41,862 bases of DNA from an uncultured Paracoccus sp. (GCF_947496875.1 NZ_CANMEH010000020.1:1-41862), one strand, 5' to 3'. Positions 8,193-18,196 are shown, numbered from the stretch's first letter. The notes: generated from the sequence alone by a model not told the origin. Program-made: numbers and translations.

Positions 8193-9368
8193 ATGACTGG
8201 CAGCGAAGCCCGACCGGACCTCTGGCTCTATCAGGACGCGATGCCGTTCTGGGTGGAGCGCGCGCAGGACCGGCGGCATGGCGGCTTCTTCGACCGGCTC
8301 TCTGCCGACGGCGCGCGCTATGCGGAGGATGCCAAGACGACGCTGGTACAGGCGCGTATGCTGTTCACCTGCGCTCATGCCCGGCTGCACGGCGGCGGCA
8401 GCGAATGCGTCGACGGCGCCGAGGCTGCGCTGGCCTTTCTCACCGATCATCTGCGCGACTCGTCCGATGGCGGCTTCTTTCGCGCGGTCGGCCGCGACGG
8501 CAGCCGGGCCGCGCCCGCCGCGAATCTGGTCAAGGACGCGTACGACCACAGTTTCGTGCTGCTCGGCCTCGCGGCCTGGCTGCGGCTCGGCGCCTCGCCC
8601 GCAGCGCGGGCGTTGATCGATACCACGTTCGACTGGCTGCACGGCACGCTCTTCGATCCGGCCACCGGCGGCTATCACGAGGATGACCGCGTGACGCGAC
8701 CGGCGGAGCCCTATCCGCTGCCACGCCGTCAGAACCCGCACATGCATCTGTTCGAGGCGCTGCTGGCGCTCTACGAGACGACGGGCGAGGCGCGCTGGCT
8801 GGATCACGCCCGCCGCATCCTCGGGGTGTTCGAGGCGTATTTCTTCGACGCCGAAACCGGTTCGCTGCGAGAGTTCCTGGATCGTGACCTGGGTCCGGCG
8901 CCGCCGCCCGCGGGGCTAATCCGGGAACCCGGCCACCAGTTCGAATGGGTCTGGTTGCTGCACCGCTACGCGGCGCTGACCGGCGACCACCGCTTCGACG
9001 ATCACGCCACGGCACTCTATCGCTTCGGCTGGACCCACGGCACGCACCGGGGCGGCGGCTTCGATGGCGCCGTCTATGACGAGATCGATCCGTCGGGCGC
9101 GCCGATCACCACGTCGATGCTGCTGTGGCCACAGACCGAGGGCATCAAGGCGCATCTGGCGCGGGCCGAGTCCGCCGGAGAGCGCGACGGCGTGGCCCGC
9201 GCCCGGCACTTGTCGGCCATGCTGTTCCGGAACTACATCAGCCCGGACCGCCCGATCTGGCGCAACCAGATCGACCTTGACAGCAGGACCCTGCAGCCCG
9301 ACGCACCGACGCGACTGCTGTACCACGTCGCGATGGCGGTCATCGAGGGCCAACGGCTCGGGGCATGA
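8193..9368 (+). CDS. AGE-family (N-acylglucosamine 2-epimerase-like) sugar epimerase/isomerase
   Basis: A 391-residue alpha/alpha-barrel protein of the AGE / YihS / mannose-isomerase family, which interconverts aldoses and ketoses or epimerises N-acyl hexosamines. Diagnostic segments are HGGFFDRLSADG near the start, KDAYDHSFVLLGLAAW, QNPHMHLFEALLALYE, EPGHQFEWVWLL (with a likely catalytic His) and LWPQTEGIKAHLA near the end. The exact substrate (mannose, N-acylglucosamine, sulfoquinovose-type sugar) cannot be fixed from sequence. A strong GGAGGGA ribosome site lies before the ATG. It follows the DctM fragment on the same strand, a pairing that suggests sugar or sugar-acid uptake and catabolism. 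A hairpin overlaps its stop codon. Confidence 0.88.
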   Translation: MTGSEARPDLWLYQDAMPFWVERAQDRRHGGFFDRLSADGARYAEDAKTTLVQARMLFTCAHARLHGGGSECVDGAEAALAFLTDHLRDSSDGGFFRAVGRDGSRAAPAANLVKDAYDHSFVLLGLAAWLRLGASPAARALIDTTFDWLHGTLFDPATGGYHEDDRVTRPAEPYPLPRRQNPHMHLFEALLALYETTGEARWLDHARRILGVFEAYFFDAETGSLREFLDRDLGPAPPPAGLIREPGHQFEWVWLLHRYAALTGDHRFDDHATALYRFGWTHGTHRGGGFDGAVYDEIDPSGAPITTSMLLWPQTEGIKAHLARAESAGERDGVARARHLSAMLFRNYISPDRPIWRNQIDLDSRTLQPDAPTRLLYHVAMAVIEGQRLGA

Positions 9369-9378
9369 GGGCATGCCC
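9361..9378 (+). terminator. Hairpin overlapping the epimerase stop codon
   Basis: Perfect 7-bp stem GGGCATG / CATGCCC with a 4-nt loop, spanning the TGA of the epimerase gene. No T tract follows. The next 250 bp up to yaiI show no gene that I can support. Confidence 0.3.
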
Positions 9379-9630
9379 GTGGCGTGTGAAATCCGGAAGT
9401 CGCGTGCGGACATGCGGCATGAACGGCTTGGCGTCTTGGCGTTGTCGAAGGTTGGCGCGGGGAGCCGTATCCGAGCGAGGACAAGCGGGCGCTGTCGCGA
9501 CGACCTGCCGGCTTCAGCCCTCCGCCTGGCCGCAGCGCAGTGGATCCGAGGCTGTCGGTGGCAAGGGATGGCCGGTAAGCTGATCGTCGAGGCGGACGCC
9601 GGGATCCCGGTGCCAGAAGGACTGTGATGA

Positions 9631-10077
9631 ATGACGATCTATGTCGATGCCGACGCCTGCCCCGTGAAGGCCGAGGTCGAGCGCGTGGCCACCAGACACC
9701 AGTTGCGCGTCCTGATCGTGTCCAACGGAGGGATCCGGCCGTCGGCAAACCCGCTGATCGAAACCGTGATCGTGCCGGAGGGACCGGACGAGGCCGACAG
9801 GTGGATCGCCGATCGCGCCGGTCCTGGCGATGTGGTGGTCACCGGCGACATTCCCCTGGCCGCGAAATGCGTCGAAGCGGGTGCCCAGGTTCTGAAGCAT
9901 GACGGCGCGACGCTGAGCGCGGAAAACATCGGCAACGTCTTGGCGACACGCGACCTGATGGCCGATCTGCGGTCCGCCGATCCGTTCCGGCAGGGCGGCG
10001 GGCGAGGGTTCACGAAAGCCGACCGGTCGCGATTCCTCGACGCGCTGGAACGTGCCGTGCGCCGAGCGAGCCGCTGA
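9631..10077 (+). CDS. YaiI/YqxD family protein (DUF188)
   Basis: A 148-residue cytoplasmic protein of the DUF188 family, a PIN-like nuclease-fold group of unknown function. It shows the family start [12 protein letters not shown], the VVTGDIPLA segment with conserved Asp, the K-H-D-G core and the C-terminal R-S-R-F-L-x-A-L-E end. The acidic residues (DAD, GD) would form a metal site if it is a nuclease; that is inference from fold class. Length is normal. It is followed on the same strand by the AI-2E permease after about 190 bp. Confidence 0.92.
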   Translation: MTIYVDADACPVKAEVERVATRHQLRVLIVSNGGIRPSANPLIETVIVPEGPDEADRWIADRAGPGDVVVTGDIPLAAKCVEAGAQVLKHDGATLSAENIGNVLATRDLMADLRSADPFRQGGGRGFTKADRSRFLDALERAVRRASR

Positions 10078-10270
10078 GCGGCCCCATGCTGAAGCCGCAA
10101 CGGAACGGACCACAGCCGAACACCTCGGCAGAATCGGCGAGGCTCCTGCCGGATCGGGCTTCGCGAGAAGCTCAAATCCTCAGGACCGGGATATTTTACC
10201 TGCTTGGGCGGTTATAGGAGCAGCAAGGTTCGCCGGGACAAAGGGGACAGATGTGAGCAAAGAGGAAACG

Positions 10271-11548
10271 ATGCACGATGTTCCGCCGGGCGAAACCTCG
10301 TCGAAGGCGGACCGACCGACGCTCTACCTCACCCTGATGACGATCGTCGCCGTCGTTCTGTCGGGCTGGGCCCTGCATGCCTTGGCAACGGTCTTCGTCC
10401 CGCTTCTCACCGCAATTCTCCTGGCGCTTGCCGTGATCCCGGTCCGCGACTGGATCCGGAAACGGGTATCGCGCAGGTTCCAGTGGCTGGGCATCGTGGC
10501 TGCCATGGCACTGATCCTGCTGATCCTGGCGGGGTTCGTCGCGGGCGTCTGGATCGCCGCGCAGCAGGTGACCGAACGGGTGCCCAGCCTTGGACGGCAA
10601 CTCGTGGGCGAACTGCAGGACGGCGGCCAGCAGGGCTCGGTCCCGGAGCAAACAACGGCGGAACCAGGCGATCTTTTGGACATGGCAACGGATGCGCTCG
10701 TTGCTGGTGACGCACCCACGGGTGAGGACCGAACCAGTCGCCCCGACGCCGCGACCGCCAGCGCTCCGCCCGGCGGCAACGACCCCGTACGCGGTGCCGC
10801 CGAAAGCATCGGCTCGGCAGACCAGTCGCCTGCCCCGTTTCTGCGGATGGTGGGAGAACGGAGCCTGCGGCTTGCCGGGGGACTCGCGGAAGCCATCCTC
10901 AGCTCCTTCCTGTCGCTGGTCGCCGGGGTCGCACTGATCCTGTTCCTGACCCTGCTTCTTCTGATTGAGAGCGGCGAATGGCGCGGCAAGATCCGGACTA
11001 TCATGCAGCCACGCAACGAATGGCGGCTCACCGAGTCCGCCGACGTGATCGCAGGCAAGGTGCGTGACTATCTTGGGATGCGGGCGGTGGTGGGGGCTGC
11101 AACTGCACTACTCTACGCGCTGTGGCTGTGGCTGTTCGGGGTCGACCTGGTTCTCGTCTGGGCGCTGCTGACGTTCCTCTTGAACTTCGTTCCGACGATC
11201 GGCTCGCTGATTGCCGGGCTGCTGCCGGTCGCCTACGCCATGATCACCCAGAGTTGGGGCTCCGCCCTCGCGGTCGGCGCAGGCCTCCTCGTCATCGAAC
11301 AGGTGATGGGCAACTACTTCGATCCGCGTCTTCTGGGCCGCAGCATTGCCCTGTCCCCGCTCGTGATCCTCGTGTCGCTGGTGTTCTGGGGTTGGGTCTG
11401 GGGCATAGCCGGCACGCTGCTGGCCGTCCCGGTGACCGTCGCCATGGTGGTGCTCGGCGCCCACGTTCCGGTGCTGCGGCCCTACGCACTCCTGCTGACC
11501 GACCGAACAAGCATGAGGGGACTGGATGAGGCGACGCGGGCCAAGTAG
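10271..11548 (+). CDS. AI-2E family transporter (PerM/YdiK-like) with a long hydrophilic insert
   Basis: A 425-residue membrane protein with about eight helices. The C-terminal half carries family hallmarks: LTFLLNFVPTIGSLIAGLLP, then G-N-Y-F-D-P-R-L-L-G-R and the S-L-V-F-W-G-W-V-W-G-I-x-G motif. Members export autoinducer-2, ions or sodium/protons; substrate assignment from sequence is unreliable. Unusually, residues 111-200, between the third and fourth helices, form a low-complexity Gln/Gly/Ala/Pro/Asp-rich stretch. ATG 10271 has AGAGGA close upstream; an in-frame GTG at 10253 with AAGGGG is an equally good start. It is monocistronic as far as I can see. Confidence 0.85.
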   Translation: MHDVPPGETSSKADRPTLYLTLMTIVAVVLSGWALHALATVFVPLLTAILLALAVIPVRDWIRKRVSRRFQWLGIVAAMALILLILAGFVAGVWIAAQQVTERVPSLGRQLVGELQDGGQQGSVPEQTTAEPGDLLDMATDALVAGDAPTGEDRTSRPDAATASAPPGGNDPVRGAAESIGSADQSPAPFLRMVGERSLRLAGGLAEAILSSFLSLVAGVALILFLTLLLLIESGEWRGKIRTIMQPRNEWRLTESADVIAGKVRDYLGMRAVVGAATALLYALWLWLFGVDLVLVWALLTFLLNFVPTIGSLIAGLLPVAYAMITQSWGSALAVGAGLLVIEQVMGNYFDPRLLGRSIALSPLVILVSLVFWGWVWGIAGTLLAVPVTVAMVVLGAHVPVLRPYALLLTDRTSMRGLDEATRAK

Positions 11549-11693
11549 GCGCAGCCAGCCTCTGGCTGCGGACCTGTCGCGTCTCCCCACCAGCAACCTT
11601 GGCGCACGCTCGACCAAGACGTCCGATCCATCCGCGAAGTTTCAGCATGGCCGCGCACTTCCATCGCGCGCGGGTCCATTGCGGCCGGACGCG

Positions 11694-11722
11694 TTGACAC
11701 TTCGATGATCCATGCCCATTCT
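11694..11722 (+). promoter_or_regulatory. Promoter of the thiamine-precursor uptake operon
   Basis: Consensus -35 TTGACA (11694-11699), 17-bp spacer, -10 CATTCT (11717-11722), which keeps the key A2 and T6. Transcription would start near 11728, just ahead of the TPP riboswitch. Confidence 0.6.
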
Positions 11723-11727
11723 CTGCG

Positions 11728-11808
11728 TCTGCCAGGGGTGCTCCGTTCGGGGCTGAGATGCGCGGTTCGCGCGAACCCTCAAGCTGATCTGGGTAATGCC
11801 AGCGGAGC
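11728..11808 (+). ncRNA. TPP (THI-box) riboswitch
   Basis: The conserved thiamine-pyrophosphate aptamer elements occur in order: GGGGTG (11735-11740), the P3 stem GCTCC/GGGGC, CTGAGA (11753-11758), a GCGCG/CGCGC hairpin insert as a P3a arm, ACCC closing P2 with GGGT (11736-11739), then CTGATCT, GGGTAATGCCAGCG. A short P1 could form between TCTGC (11728-11732) and GCGGA (11802-11806). The aptamer ends right before the GAGGAGA ribosome site of ykoF, so binding of TPP probably blocks translation initiation. No separate terminator is seen. Confidence 0.93.
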
Positions 11809-11819
11809 GAGGAGAAGCC

Positions 11820-12431
11820 ATGTTCATCGGCGCGCAACTGTCCCTTTATCCCATGGCGTCCGACTTTGTCGGAGTCATAACCCACGCACTGGGTGAGCTG
11901 GACCCCTATCGCGACGCATTGCGGATCGAGACCGACGACATCTCGACGCTGATGGTTGGCGCGCCGGGCCCGCTCTTCGATGCGATCCGGGATCTCTTCG
12001 CAGCGGCGGCCCGCGGGCCAGACCACGTCGCGCTGCATGCGACGCTGTCGCGGGGCTGCCCCGGAGAGCCTGACGAGCCGTCCTGCCGCTGCGAGACGCT
12101 GACGGTGGCGCAGGACCAGCCGCTCGCCGTTCGCAGCGCGGACGCGCTTGCCGCGGTGGCGGACGCGCCACTGTCAGGGGTCGAGATCGACGTGCAGTTC
12201 TCGCTCTACGTCATGGGCGCCGACCGCCACATGGACGAGATCTACGGATGCATCGACTTCCTGAAACAGTCCGGCGTGTTCCTGCGGTCGAAGAACTTCT
12301 GCACCCGGCTGCGGGGCGACGCCGGCCCCGTGGTCGAGGCGGTGCGGCAGGCGTTCCTGCGCTTCGGTCCGGCCGAGGGGCATGTCACCATCGACCTCAC
12401 CGCATCGGCCAACAGCCCGTCGCCGCGCTGA
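11820..12431 (+). CDS. YkoF-family thiamine/HMP-binding protein
   Basis: A 203-residue protein with two repeats of the YkoF fold (ferredoxin-like): repeat one starts IGAQLSLYPMASDF, repeat two VEIDVQFSLYVMGADRHMDEIY. In Bacillus, YkoF binds thiamine and its pyrimidine precursor HMP and is encoded with a precursor transporter. The upstream TPP riboswitch and the three downstream ABC genes support the same role here. A strong GAGGAGA site precedes ATG 11820. Its stop is 28 bp before the permease gene, consistent with one transcript. No signal peptide is seen, so it should be cytoplasmic. Confidence 0.9.
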   Translation: MFIGAQLSLYPMASDFVGVITHALGELDPYRDALRIETDDISTLMVGAPGPLFDAIRDLFAAAARGPDHVALHATLSRGCPGEPDEPSCRCETLTVAQDQPLAVRSADALAAVADAPLSGVEIDVQFSLYVMGADRHMDEIYGCIDFLKQSGVFLRSKNFCTRLRGDAGPVVEAVRQAFLRFGPAEGHVTIDLTASANSPSPR

Positions 12432-12459
12432 GCGCGGCCCAGGCGCACCGGATTGCTGC

Positions 12460-13207
12460 ATGTTCCCGCGCCCGCATCCTGCGCTTGTGCTGATTGTTCT
12501 GCTGCTGGTGCTCTGGGAGGGCTACAGCCGCCTGTCCGGCGTCTCGCCGCTGGTCCTGCCGGGCCCGAGCGGCGTCGTTCGCGCGCTGATCGCCGACCGC
12601 GCCGCGATCGGCCGCCACGGGATCAGCACGCTGGGGGTGGCCGCCCTGGGTTTCTCTGCGTCGGTCGGATTCGCCTTTGCCACATCCGTTGCCCTGCATT
12701 TCCGTCCCTGGGCCGCACGCGGGCTGATCCCGCTCTTCGTGGCCAGCCAGACCATTCCGCTGGTCGCGCTGGCGCCGCTGATGATCCTGTGGTTCGGCTT
12801 CGGCCTGCTGCCCAAGGTGCTGCTGGTCATCCTCGTGACCTTCTTTCCGGTGCTGCTGAGCCTGCTCTCCGGCTATGCCCAGGTGCCGCGCGACTATGTC
12901 GACCTGCTGGCCTCGATGGGGGCGCGTCCCCGGCTGATCTTTCGCCGCGCCACGCTGCCAGCGGCGCGCGCCGCGTTCTTCAACGGCCTGCGGATCTCGG
13001 CCACCTACGCGATCGTCGCCACCATCTTCGCCGAATATGCGGGGGCACGGCGGGGCCTGGGGATCTATATCCTGGCGGCAAAGAACAGCTTCCGCGCCGA
13101 CCTGGTCCTGGCCGCGGTGGTCGTCTCCGCGGCGCTGACGCTCGCGCTTCTCGGCATGCTGCACCTGATCGACCGCGTGACCGCGCGCAACCCCCTGGCA
13201 GGTCGCC

Positions 13208-13215
<8 letters not shown>
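12460..13215 (+). CDS. ABC transporter permease, thiamine-precursor uptake (ThiX-like)
   Basis: A 251-residue inner-membrane permease of the SsuC/ThiX group with about six helices and the EAA-type loop that contacts the ATPase (DYVDLLASMGARPRLIFRRA, then LPAARAAFFNGLRIS). The end of the gene overlaps the ATPase gene by 8 nt. Position behind a TPP riboswitch and ykoF makes hydroxymethylpyrimidine or a related thiamine precursor the likely substrate; the permease sequence alone cannot distinguish this from sulfonate or nitrate systems. ATG 12460 has no strong ribosome site, so coupling to ykoF is possible. Confidence 0.88.
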
Positions 13216-13944
<729 letters not shown>

Positions 13945-13948
<4 letters not shown>

Positions 13949-14931
13949 TATCCCGCGCCCTGCTTGCCGCCGCTCTGACCGCGACCCTTCCTGTCGCCGC
14001 CCCTGCGGCCGAAAAGGTCGAGGTGGCGCTCGACTGGATGCTGAACACCAACCATGTCGGTCTGGTCGTCGCCCGCGAGCGCGGCTTCTACGAAGAGGTG
14101 GGTCTCGACGTCGACCTGCTGCCCTATTCGGACACCAGTTCCTCGGCGCTGCTGGCAGGTGGTGCCGCGGATTTCGCCTACATGACGGCGCTCGGCTTCA
14201 TGAGCGCCCGGGCCGGGGGCGCCGACCTCGTGGCGCTCTGGGCCACGATGCAGCACGAGACCGGGCGGCTGGTCTACAACAGCGACAATCCCGACATCAC
14301 CCGGCCGGCGGACCTGTCGGGCAAGATCTACGCGGGCTTCGGCAGCGCCTGGGAAGATGCCCTGATCAGGACGATGATCCGCAATGACGGGGGCGATCCG
14401 GTCTATGACACGGTGACGCTCGGCACCGGCGCCTACGAGGCGCTCGCCGCGGGCAAGGTCGACTTCACGCTGGAGGTGGCGACCTGGGAGGGCGTGAACA
14501 GCGAACTCCTCGGCCGCAGGCAATCGTCGTTCCGCTACGCCGACTACGGCATTCCCGACCAGCAGAACGGCTATATCGGCACCCGTGGAGAGATCCTGGA
14601 GGATAAGCCCGACCTAGTGCGCGCCTTCATGACTGCCACGCAGAAGGGCTATGAATGGGCGGCCGACAACCCCGAGGACGCGGCCGACCTGCTGATAGCG
14701 GCCGGGGACTTCCCGAACCGCGAACTGGTGCACGGCTCGATGCAGGCGATCGTCGGCGGCGGCTATCTGCGCGACGGCCAGGTGCCGGTTGGGAGGATCG
14801 ACCCGGCCCGCTTTCAGGAGATGGCACGGTTCCTCTATGACAGCGGGGTGCTGAAGGGCGCTGACGGCGCACCTCTCTCTTGGCCGGGCAGCGTCGACGA
14901 CTGGCATGATCAGGGTTGGATGGGCGAATGA
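13945..14931 (+). CDS. THI5/NMT1-like substrate-binding protein (ThiY-like)
   Basis: A 328-residue periplasmic binding protein with a signal peptide (about residues 1-21, ending A-P-A-A-E) and the NMT1/THI5 pattern: V-A-L-D-W-M-L-N-T-N-H-V-G near the mature start, ARERGFYEEVGLDVDLL, a central GGAADFAYM motif. ThiY proteins of this family bind N-formyl-aminomethyl-HMP or related pyrimidines for salvage into thiamine. The assignment rests on the family plus the riboswitch and ykoF context. It begins with a 4-nt ATGA overlap and ends the operon. Confidence 0.9.
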
Positions 14932-15558
14932 CCTGACCCCTGCCCTCTCGCTGGTTGTGTGAAAGACCTCGCGGATCGGCCGCGTCTGTTGTCGACCGCC
15001 CACAACCATGCGAGTTGATCGCGGCGCGAGGGTGCCGCCCGAGCGATGCAGACCGACGTCGTAGTGCAGAAGTTTCCCGTCGACGCGCTCGCAAACGCAA
15101 GCAGCTGACCTCGCACCACGACCAGTTCAGTTTGGCGCGGGCGGACTGTCCCTATCGGAGCTTCCGCCACAATCTTAGACTACACATCTCCCTCGCCCGT
15201 GCCTGTCCAGCAGGTCACAGATCAGGCCTCTTTGTCTCGCTGGCGTCGCTCGAACGGCTCTCCGCCTGTTGCCGAACGGCATGCCACGTCGATAATTTGG
15301 CCCCTCCCGTTCGTTTACTTGAACCTGAGATGTCATTTCAAAACGCTTGCTGGTCTAAGACCGTGTGCGGACATCCAGATACGACACACTTGCGCGGGAT
15401 TGACCCCGAGGACCTGCGCGACGCATGATGGATGGGGTTGGGGGACCGCTCATCGTACTCGGCAAGGGCTGCACTTTCGGGCGCACCGACCCGGTCTCAG
15501 TCCCGCGCCTCCGATGGCGGAAGTCCGGGCCACCGCATCCAGGCGTTGGAGAACGAGC
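14932..15558 (+). other. 627-bp gap between the thiamine operon and phaC, content unexplained
   Basis: No gene can be supported here. Reading frames cross it on both strands, including one continuous with phaC, but none has family-like sequence, a good ribosome site or consistent codon use. The right half (about 15180-15400) is less GC-rich than the flanks and may hold the phaC promoter region. No terminator, tRNA or long repeat was seen. Confidence 0.4.
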
Positions 15559-17490
15559 ATGGCCGAAGATACCGCCGGAGATACCCCAAGGTCTGGGACC
15601 GTGCCTGGCCCCGATGTCCTGCTGCGGATGTGGAGTTCCTGGATGGATCAGGTTTCCGCGTCTCCGCCGTATGCAGCCGGTTCAGATGTCGCGCGGACGG
15701 ACGTGTTCAGCGTTCCGCTTGCCGGGTCGCTCGCGGGCGGTACGCAGCAGCTTCAGGAGGCGCTGTCACAGAACCCGACGCTCCGCTCGATCGACCAGAT
15801 GTGGAACGCGAACCCGCTGCGGGACGTCATCCCGCTGGACTGGGCAGAGATTGCCCGCGCCCTGCGTATCGTCTGGGTGCGCTCGCTGTCGCGTCCCGAA
15901 ACGGCCGTGGCCGTGATGGAGTTCAATCAGGAGCTGTGGCGTTCGGCGATAAACGTCTGGCACGAGGCGGGGCAGCGCTGGCTGGGCATGGCGCAGGCCG
16001 CGCAAGAAAAGGCCCCGGCCGCTGCCCCGACGGACAAGCGCTTTGCCGCACCCGAATGGCACTCGAACCCGGCCTACCGCACCCTGATGGAGGTCTATCT
16101 GCTCGCCTCCAACTGGCTGCTGGAGCAGAGCAAGGCGGAAAACATCGACGATGCCGAGGAGCGGCGCATCAACTTCCACCTGCGCCAGTTCGTCGACGCG
16201 ATGAGCCCGACCCTGATGCTGCTGTCCAACCCCGCCGCGCTGCGCAAGGCGATCGAAACCGGGGGTACCAGCCTCGCCGCAGGGGCGCGGAACCTGATGG
16301 CCGACCTCGCCGCCGGGCGGCTCAGCATAACCGATGCGGACGCCTTCGCGCCGGGACGGAACCTCGCGCTGACCCCCGGCAAGGTGGTCCATCGCAACCG
16401 GCTGATCGAACTCATTCAGTACGCGCCCGCTACCAAGCAGGCGCACCAGATCCCGCTGCTGATCCTGCCGCCCTGGATCAACAAGTACTACATCCTCGAC
16501 ATGCAGCCCCGGAACAGCATGGTGAAATACCTGGTGGATCAGGGCTTCACCGTATTCATGGTCTCGTGGAAGAACCCGGATGCCTCGATGGACGGGATCG
16601 GCATCGAGGATTACATGGACCTGGGCCTGCTCGAGGCGAGCGATGTCGCGCGGGAGATCACCGGCAGCCCCACGGTCAACATCATGGGCTACTGCATCGG
16701 GGGCACGCTGCTGACGATGACTCTCGCGATGCTTGCGGCCAAGGGTGACAAGCGGATCAACTCGGCCAGCTTCATGGTCTCGCTTCAGGACTTCTCGCGG
16801 GTGGGTGAAACCGCGGTGTTCATGGACGAGCCGGGGCTAGACCTGATCGAGCAGCAGATGATGGATCGCGGCTATCTCGACAGCCGCGAGATGTCGAACA
16901 TGTTCAGCCTGCTGCGCTCGAACGACCTGATCTGGGCCAACGTGGTCAACAACTACCTGCTGGGCAACAAGCCGCCGGCCTTCGACCTGCTTTACTGGAA
17001 CAGCGACGGGACGCGCATGACCCGTGCCGCGCACAGCTGGTATCTTCGCAACACCTATGTCGAGAACAACCTTGTCGAGCCCGGCAAGGTCACGCTGAAG
17101 GGCGTTCCTCTGGATCTGGGGACGATCAAGCAGGACTGCTACGCGATCGGGGCCGAAAAGGACCACATCGTGCCTTGGGACGCAGCTTGGCGCATCACGC
17201 AGCTGTTTGGCGGGGACGTGCGGTTCGTGCGCGCCTCCAGTGGACATATTGCCGGGGTCATCAATCCACCGGGCGGCAAGGGCGCCTACTGGACGCGAGA
17301 GGTTGCCGAAGCGGCACATAGCCCCGAACAGTGGCTGCAGAGCGCGACGCGGCACGACGGCAGTTGGTGGACGGACTGGAGGGACTGGCTCTCCGCCCGC
17401 TCGGGCAAACTGGCCGCGCCGCCCCCGATGGGCAGCGCGCGGCACCCTGCCCTTCAGGATGCCCCCGGCAGCTACGTTCTGGAGAAGTAG
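15559..17490 (+). CDS. phaC: Class I poly(3-hydroxyalkanoate) synthase PhaC
   Basis: Polymerises (R)-3-hydroxyacyl-CoA into PHA/PHB on the granule surface. The 643-residue protein has the N-terminal PhaC domain (NPLRDVIPLDWAEIARALR, then the long helical part) and an alpha/beta-hydrolase core. The lipase-like box G-Y-C-I-G-G has nucleophile Cys379, with Asp535 (EKDHIVPW) and His563 (SGHIAG) completing the triad. All three are present, so it should be active. ATG 15559 is chosen because GGAGAA lies 8 nt upstream; the frame is open further upstream but not protein-like. No phaZ, phasin, phaR, phaA or phaB lies nearby, which is unusual for a main phaC locus. Confidence 0.95.
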   Translation: MAEDTAGDTPRSGTVPGPDVLLRMWSSWMDQVSASPPYAAGSDVARTDVFSVPLAGSLAGGTQQLQEALSQNPTLRSIDQMWNANPLRDVIPLDWAEIARALRIVWVRSLSRPETAVAVMEFNQELWRSAINVWHEAGQRWLGMAQAAQEKAPAAAPTDKRFAAPEWHSNPAYRTLMEVYLLASNWLLEQSKAENIDDAEERRINFHLRQFVDAMSPTLMLLSNPAALRKAIETGGTSLAAGARNLMADLAAGRLSITDADAFAPGRNLALTPGKVVHRNRLIELIQYAPATKQAHQIPLLILPPWINKYYILDMQPRNSMVKYLVDQGFTVFMVSWKNPDASMDGIGIEDYMDLGLLEASDVAREITGSPTVNIMGYCIGGTLLTMTLAMLAAKGDKRINSASFMVSLQDFSRVGETAVFMDEPGLDLIEQQMMDRGYLDSREMSNMFSLLRSNDLIWANVVNNYLLGNKPPAFDLLYWNSDGTRMTRAAHSWYLRNTYVENNLVEPGKVTLKGVPLDLGTIKQDCYAIGAEKDHIVPWDAAWRITQLFGGDVRFVRASSGHIAGVINPPGGKGAYWTREVAEAAHSPEQWLQSATRHDGSWWTDWRDWLSARSGKLAAPPPMGSARHPALQDAPGSYVLEK

Positions 17491-17706
17491 CGGCGAAAGA
17501 CTGCTGCTGCTCTCGCGAACTCATCCCGGCTGCCCTGGGTTGCGTCCTCAGGACCAGCAATCTGTGTCCGATTAGCACGTGCCGTCGGCGCGCCGTCGAC
17601 TGATACGCCCTCAGATTCGGGCACTCCCTGAGTCTCAGCGCTAGCTACCAGAAGCGACGAACCGCTCAGGTTGAGAATGTGCTTTTTCGGAGCGCCCAGC
17701 GCACCT

Positions 17707-17728
17707 ATGCTGCGACAAAGTGCAGCAT
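17707..17728 (+). promoter_or_regulatory. Inverted repeat in front of the molybdoprotein-sox operon
   Basis: Perfect 7-bp inverted repeat ATGCTGC / GCAGCAT with an 8-nt spacer, ending at the GGGGGAG ribosome site of the first operon gene. It could be an operator for a repressor or a 5' hairpin controlling translation. A weak promoter-like TTTTTC-N17-TATGCT overlaps it. No regulator gene is adjacent. Confidence 0.4.
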
Positions 17729-17743
17729 GGGGGAGCAAGACAG

Positions 17744-18196
17744 ATGCCACAACTCACCGTGAACGGCAGTGTCCACGATGTGGAGGCCGAGCCCGACACG
17801 CCGCTGCTCTGGGTGCTTCGCGAGCAGCTGGGGCTCACCGGCACGAAGTTCGGCTGCGGCATCGCCGTCTGCGGCGCGTGCACGGTGCATGTCGGCGGCG
17901 TCGCGACCCGCTCCTGCCAGCTCCTGATCCAGGACATCGCGCCCGAGGACGAGATCACCACGATCGAGGGCCTCTCGCCCGATCGGACCCACCCGGTCCA
18001 GCAGGCCTGGCTCGAAATCGACGTGCCGCAGTGCGGCTATTGCCAGTCCGGCCAGATCATGGCGGCCGCGGCGCTCCTCGCCAGCAACCCGAGCCCCACG
18101 GATGAGGATATCGACGCCGAGATGTCGAACATCTGCCGCTGTGGGACCTACAACCGGATCCGCGCGGGCATCAAGCGCGCCTCCGAACTGCTCTGA
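17744..18196 (+). CDS. IorA-like [2Fe-2S] subunit of a molybdenum hydroxylase
   Basis: A 150-residue iron-sulfur protein of the xanthine oxidase family small subunit. The N-terminal plant-type ferredoxin cluster uses Cys38, 43, 46 and 58 ([11 protein letters not shown]); the second cluster uses Cys97, 100, 131 and 133 ([14 protein letters not shown]). All ligands are present. It passes electrons between the Mo centre of the next subunit and an external acceptor. Two-subunit enzymes of the isoquinoline 1-oxidoreductase type lack a FAD subunit and use cytochrome or other acceptors, which fits the cytochrome genes that follow. It starts the operon at ATG 17744 with a GGGGGAG site, and the gap to the next gene is 9 bp. 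Confidence 0.92.
   Translation: MPQLTVNGSVHDVEAEPDTPLLWVLREQLGLTGTKFGCGIAVCGACTVHVGGVATRSCQLLIQDIAPEDEITTIEGLSPDRTHPVQQAWLEIDVPQCGYCQSGQIMAAAALLASNPSPTDEDIDAEMSNICRCGTYNRIRAGIKRASELL

Noticed and set aside
14910..15170. A minus-strand 86-codon frame at the end of the thiamine operon
   Set aside because: Runs into the end of the thiY-like gene and has no convincing start or family; left as part of the unexplained gap.
15199..15558. N-terminal extension of PhaC by 120 residues
   Set aside because: The upstream part has no PhaC-like sequence, while ATG 15559 has a well-spaced GGAGAA site.
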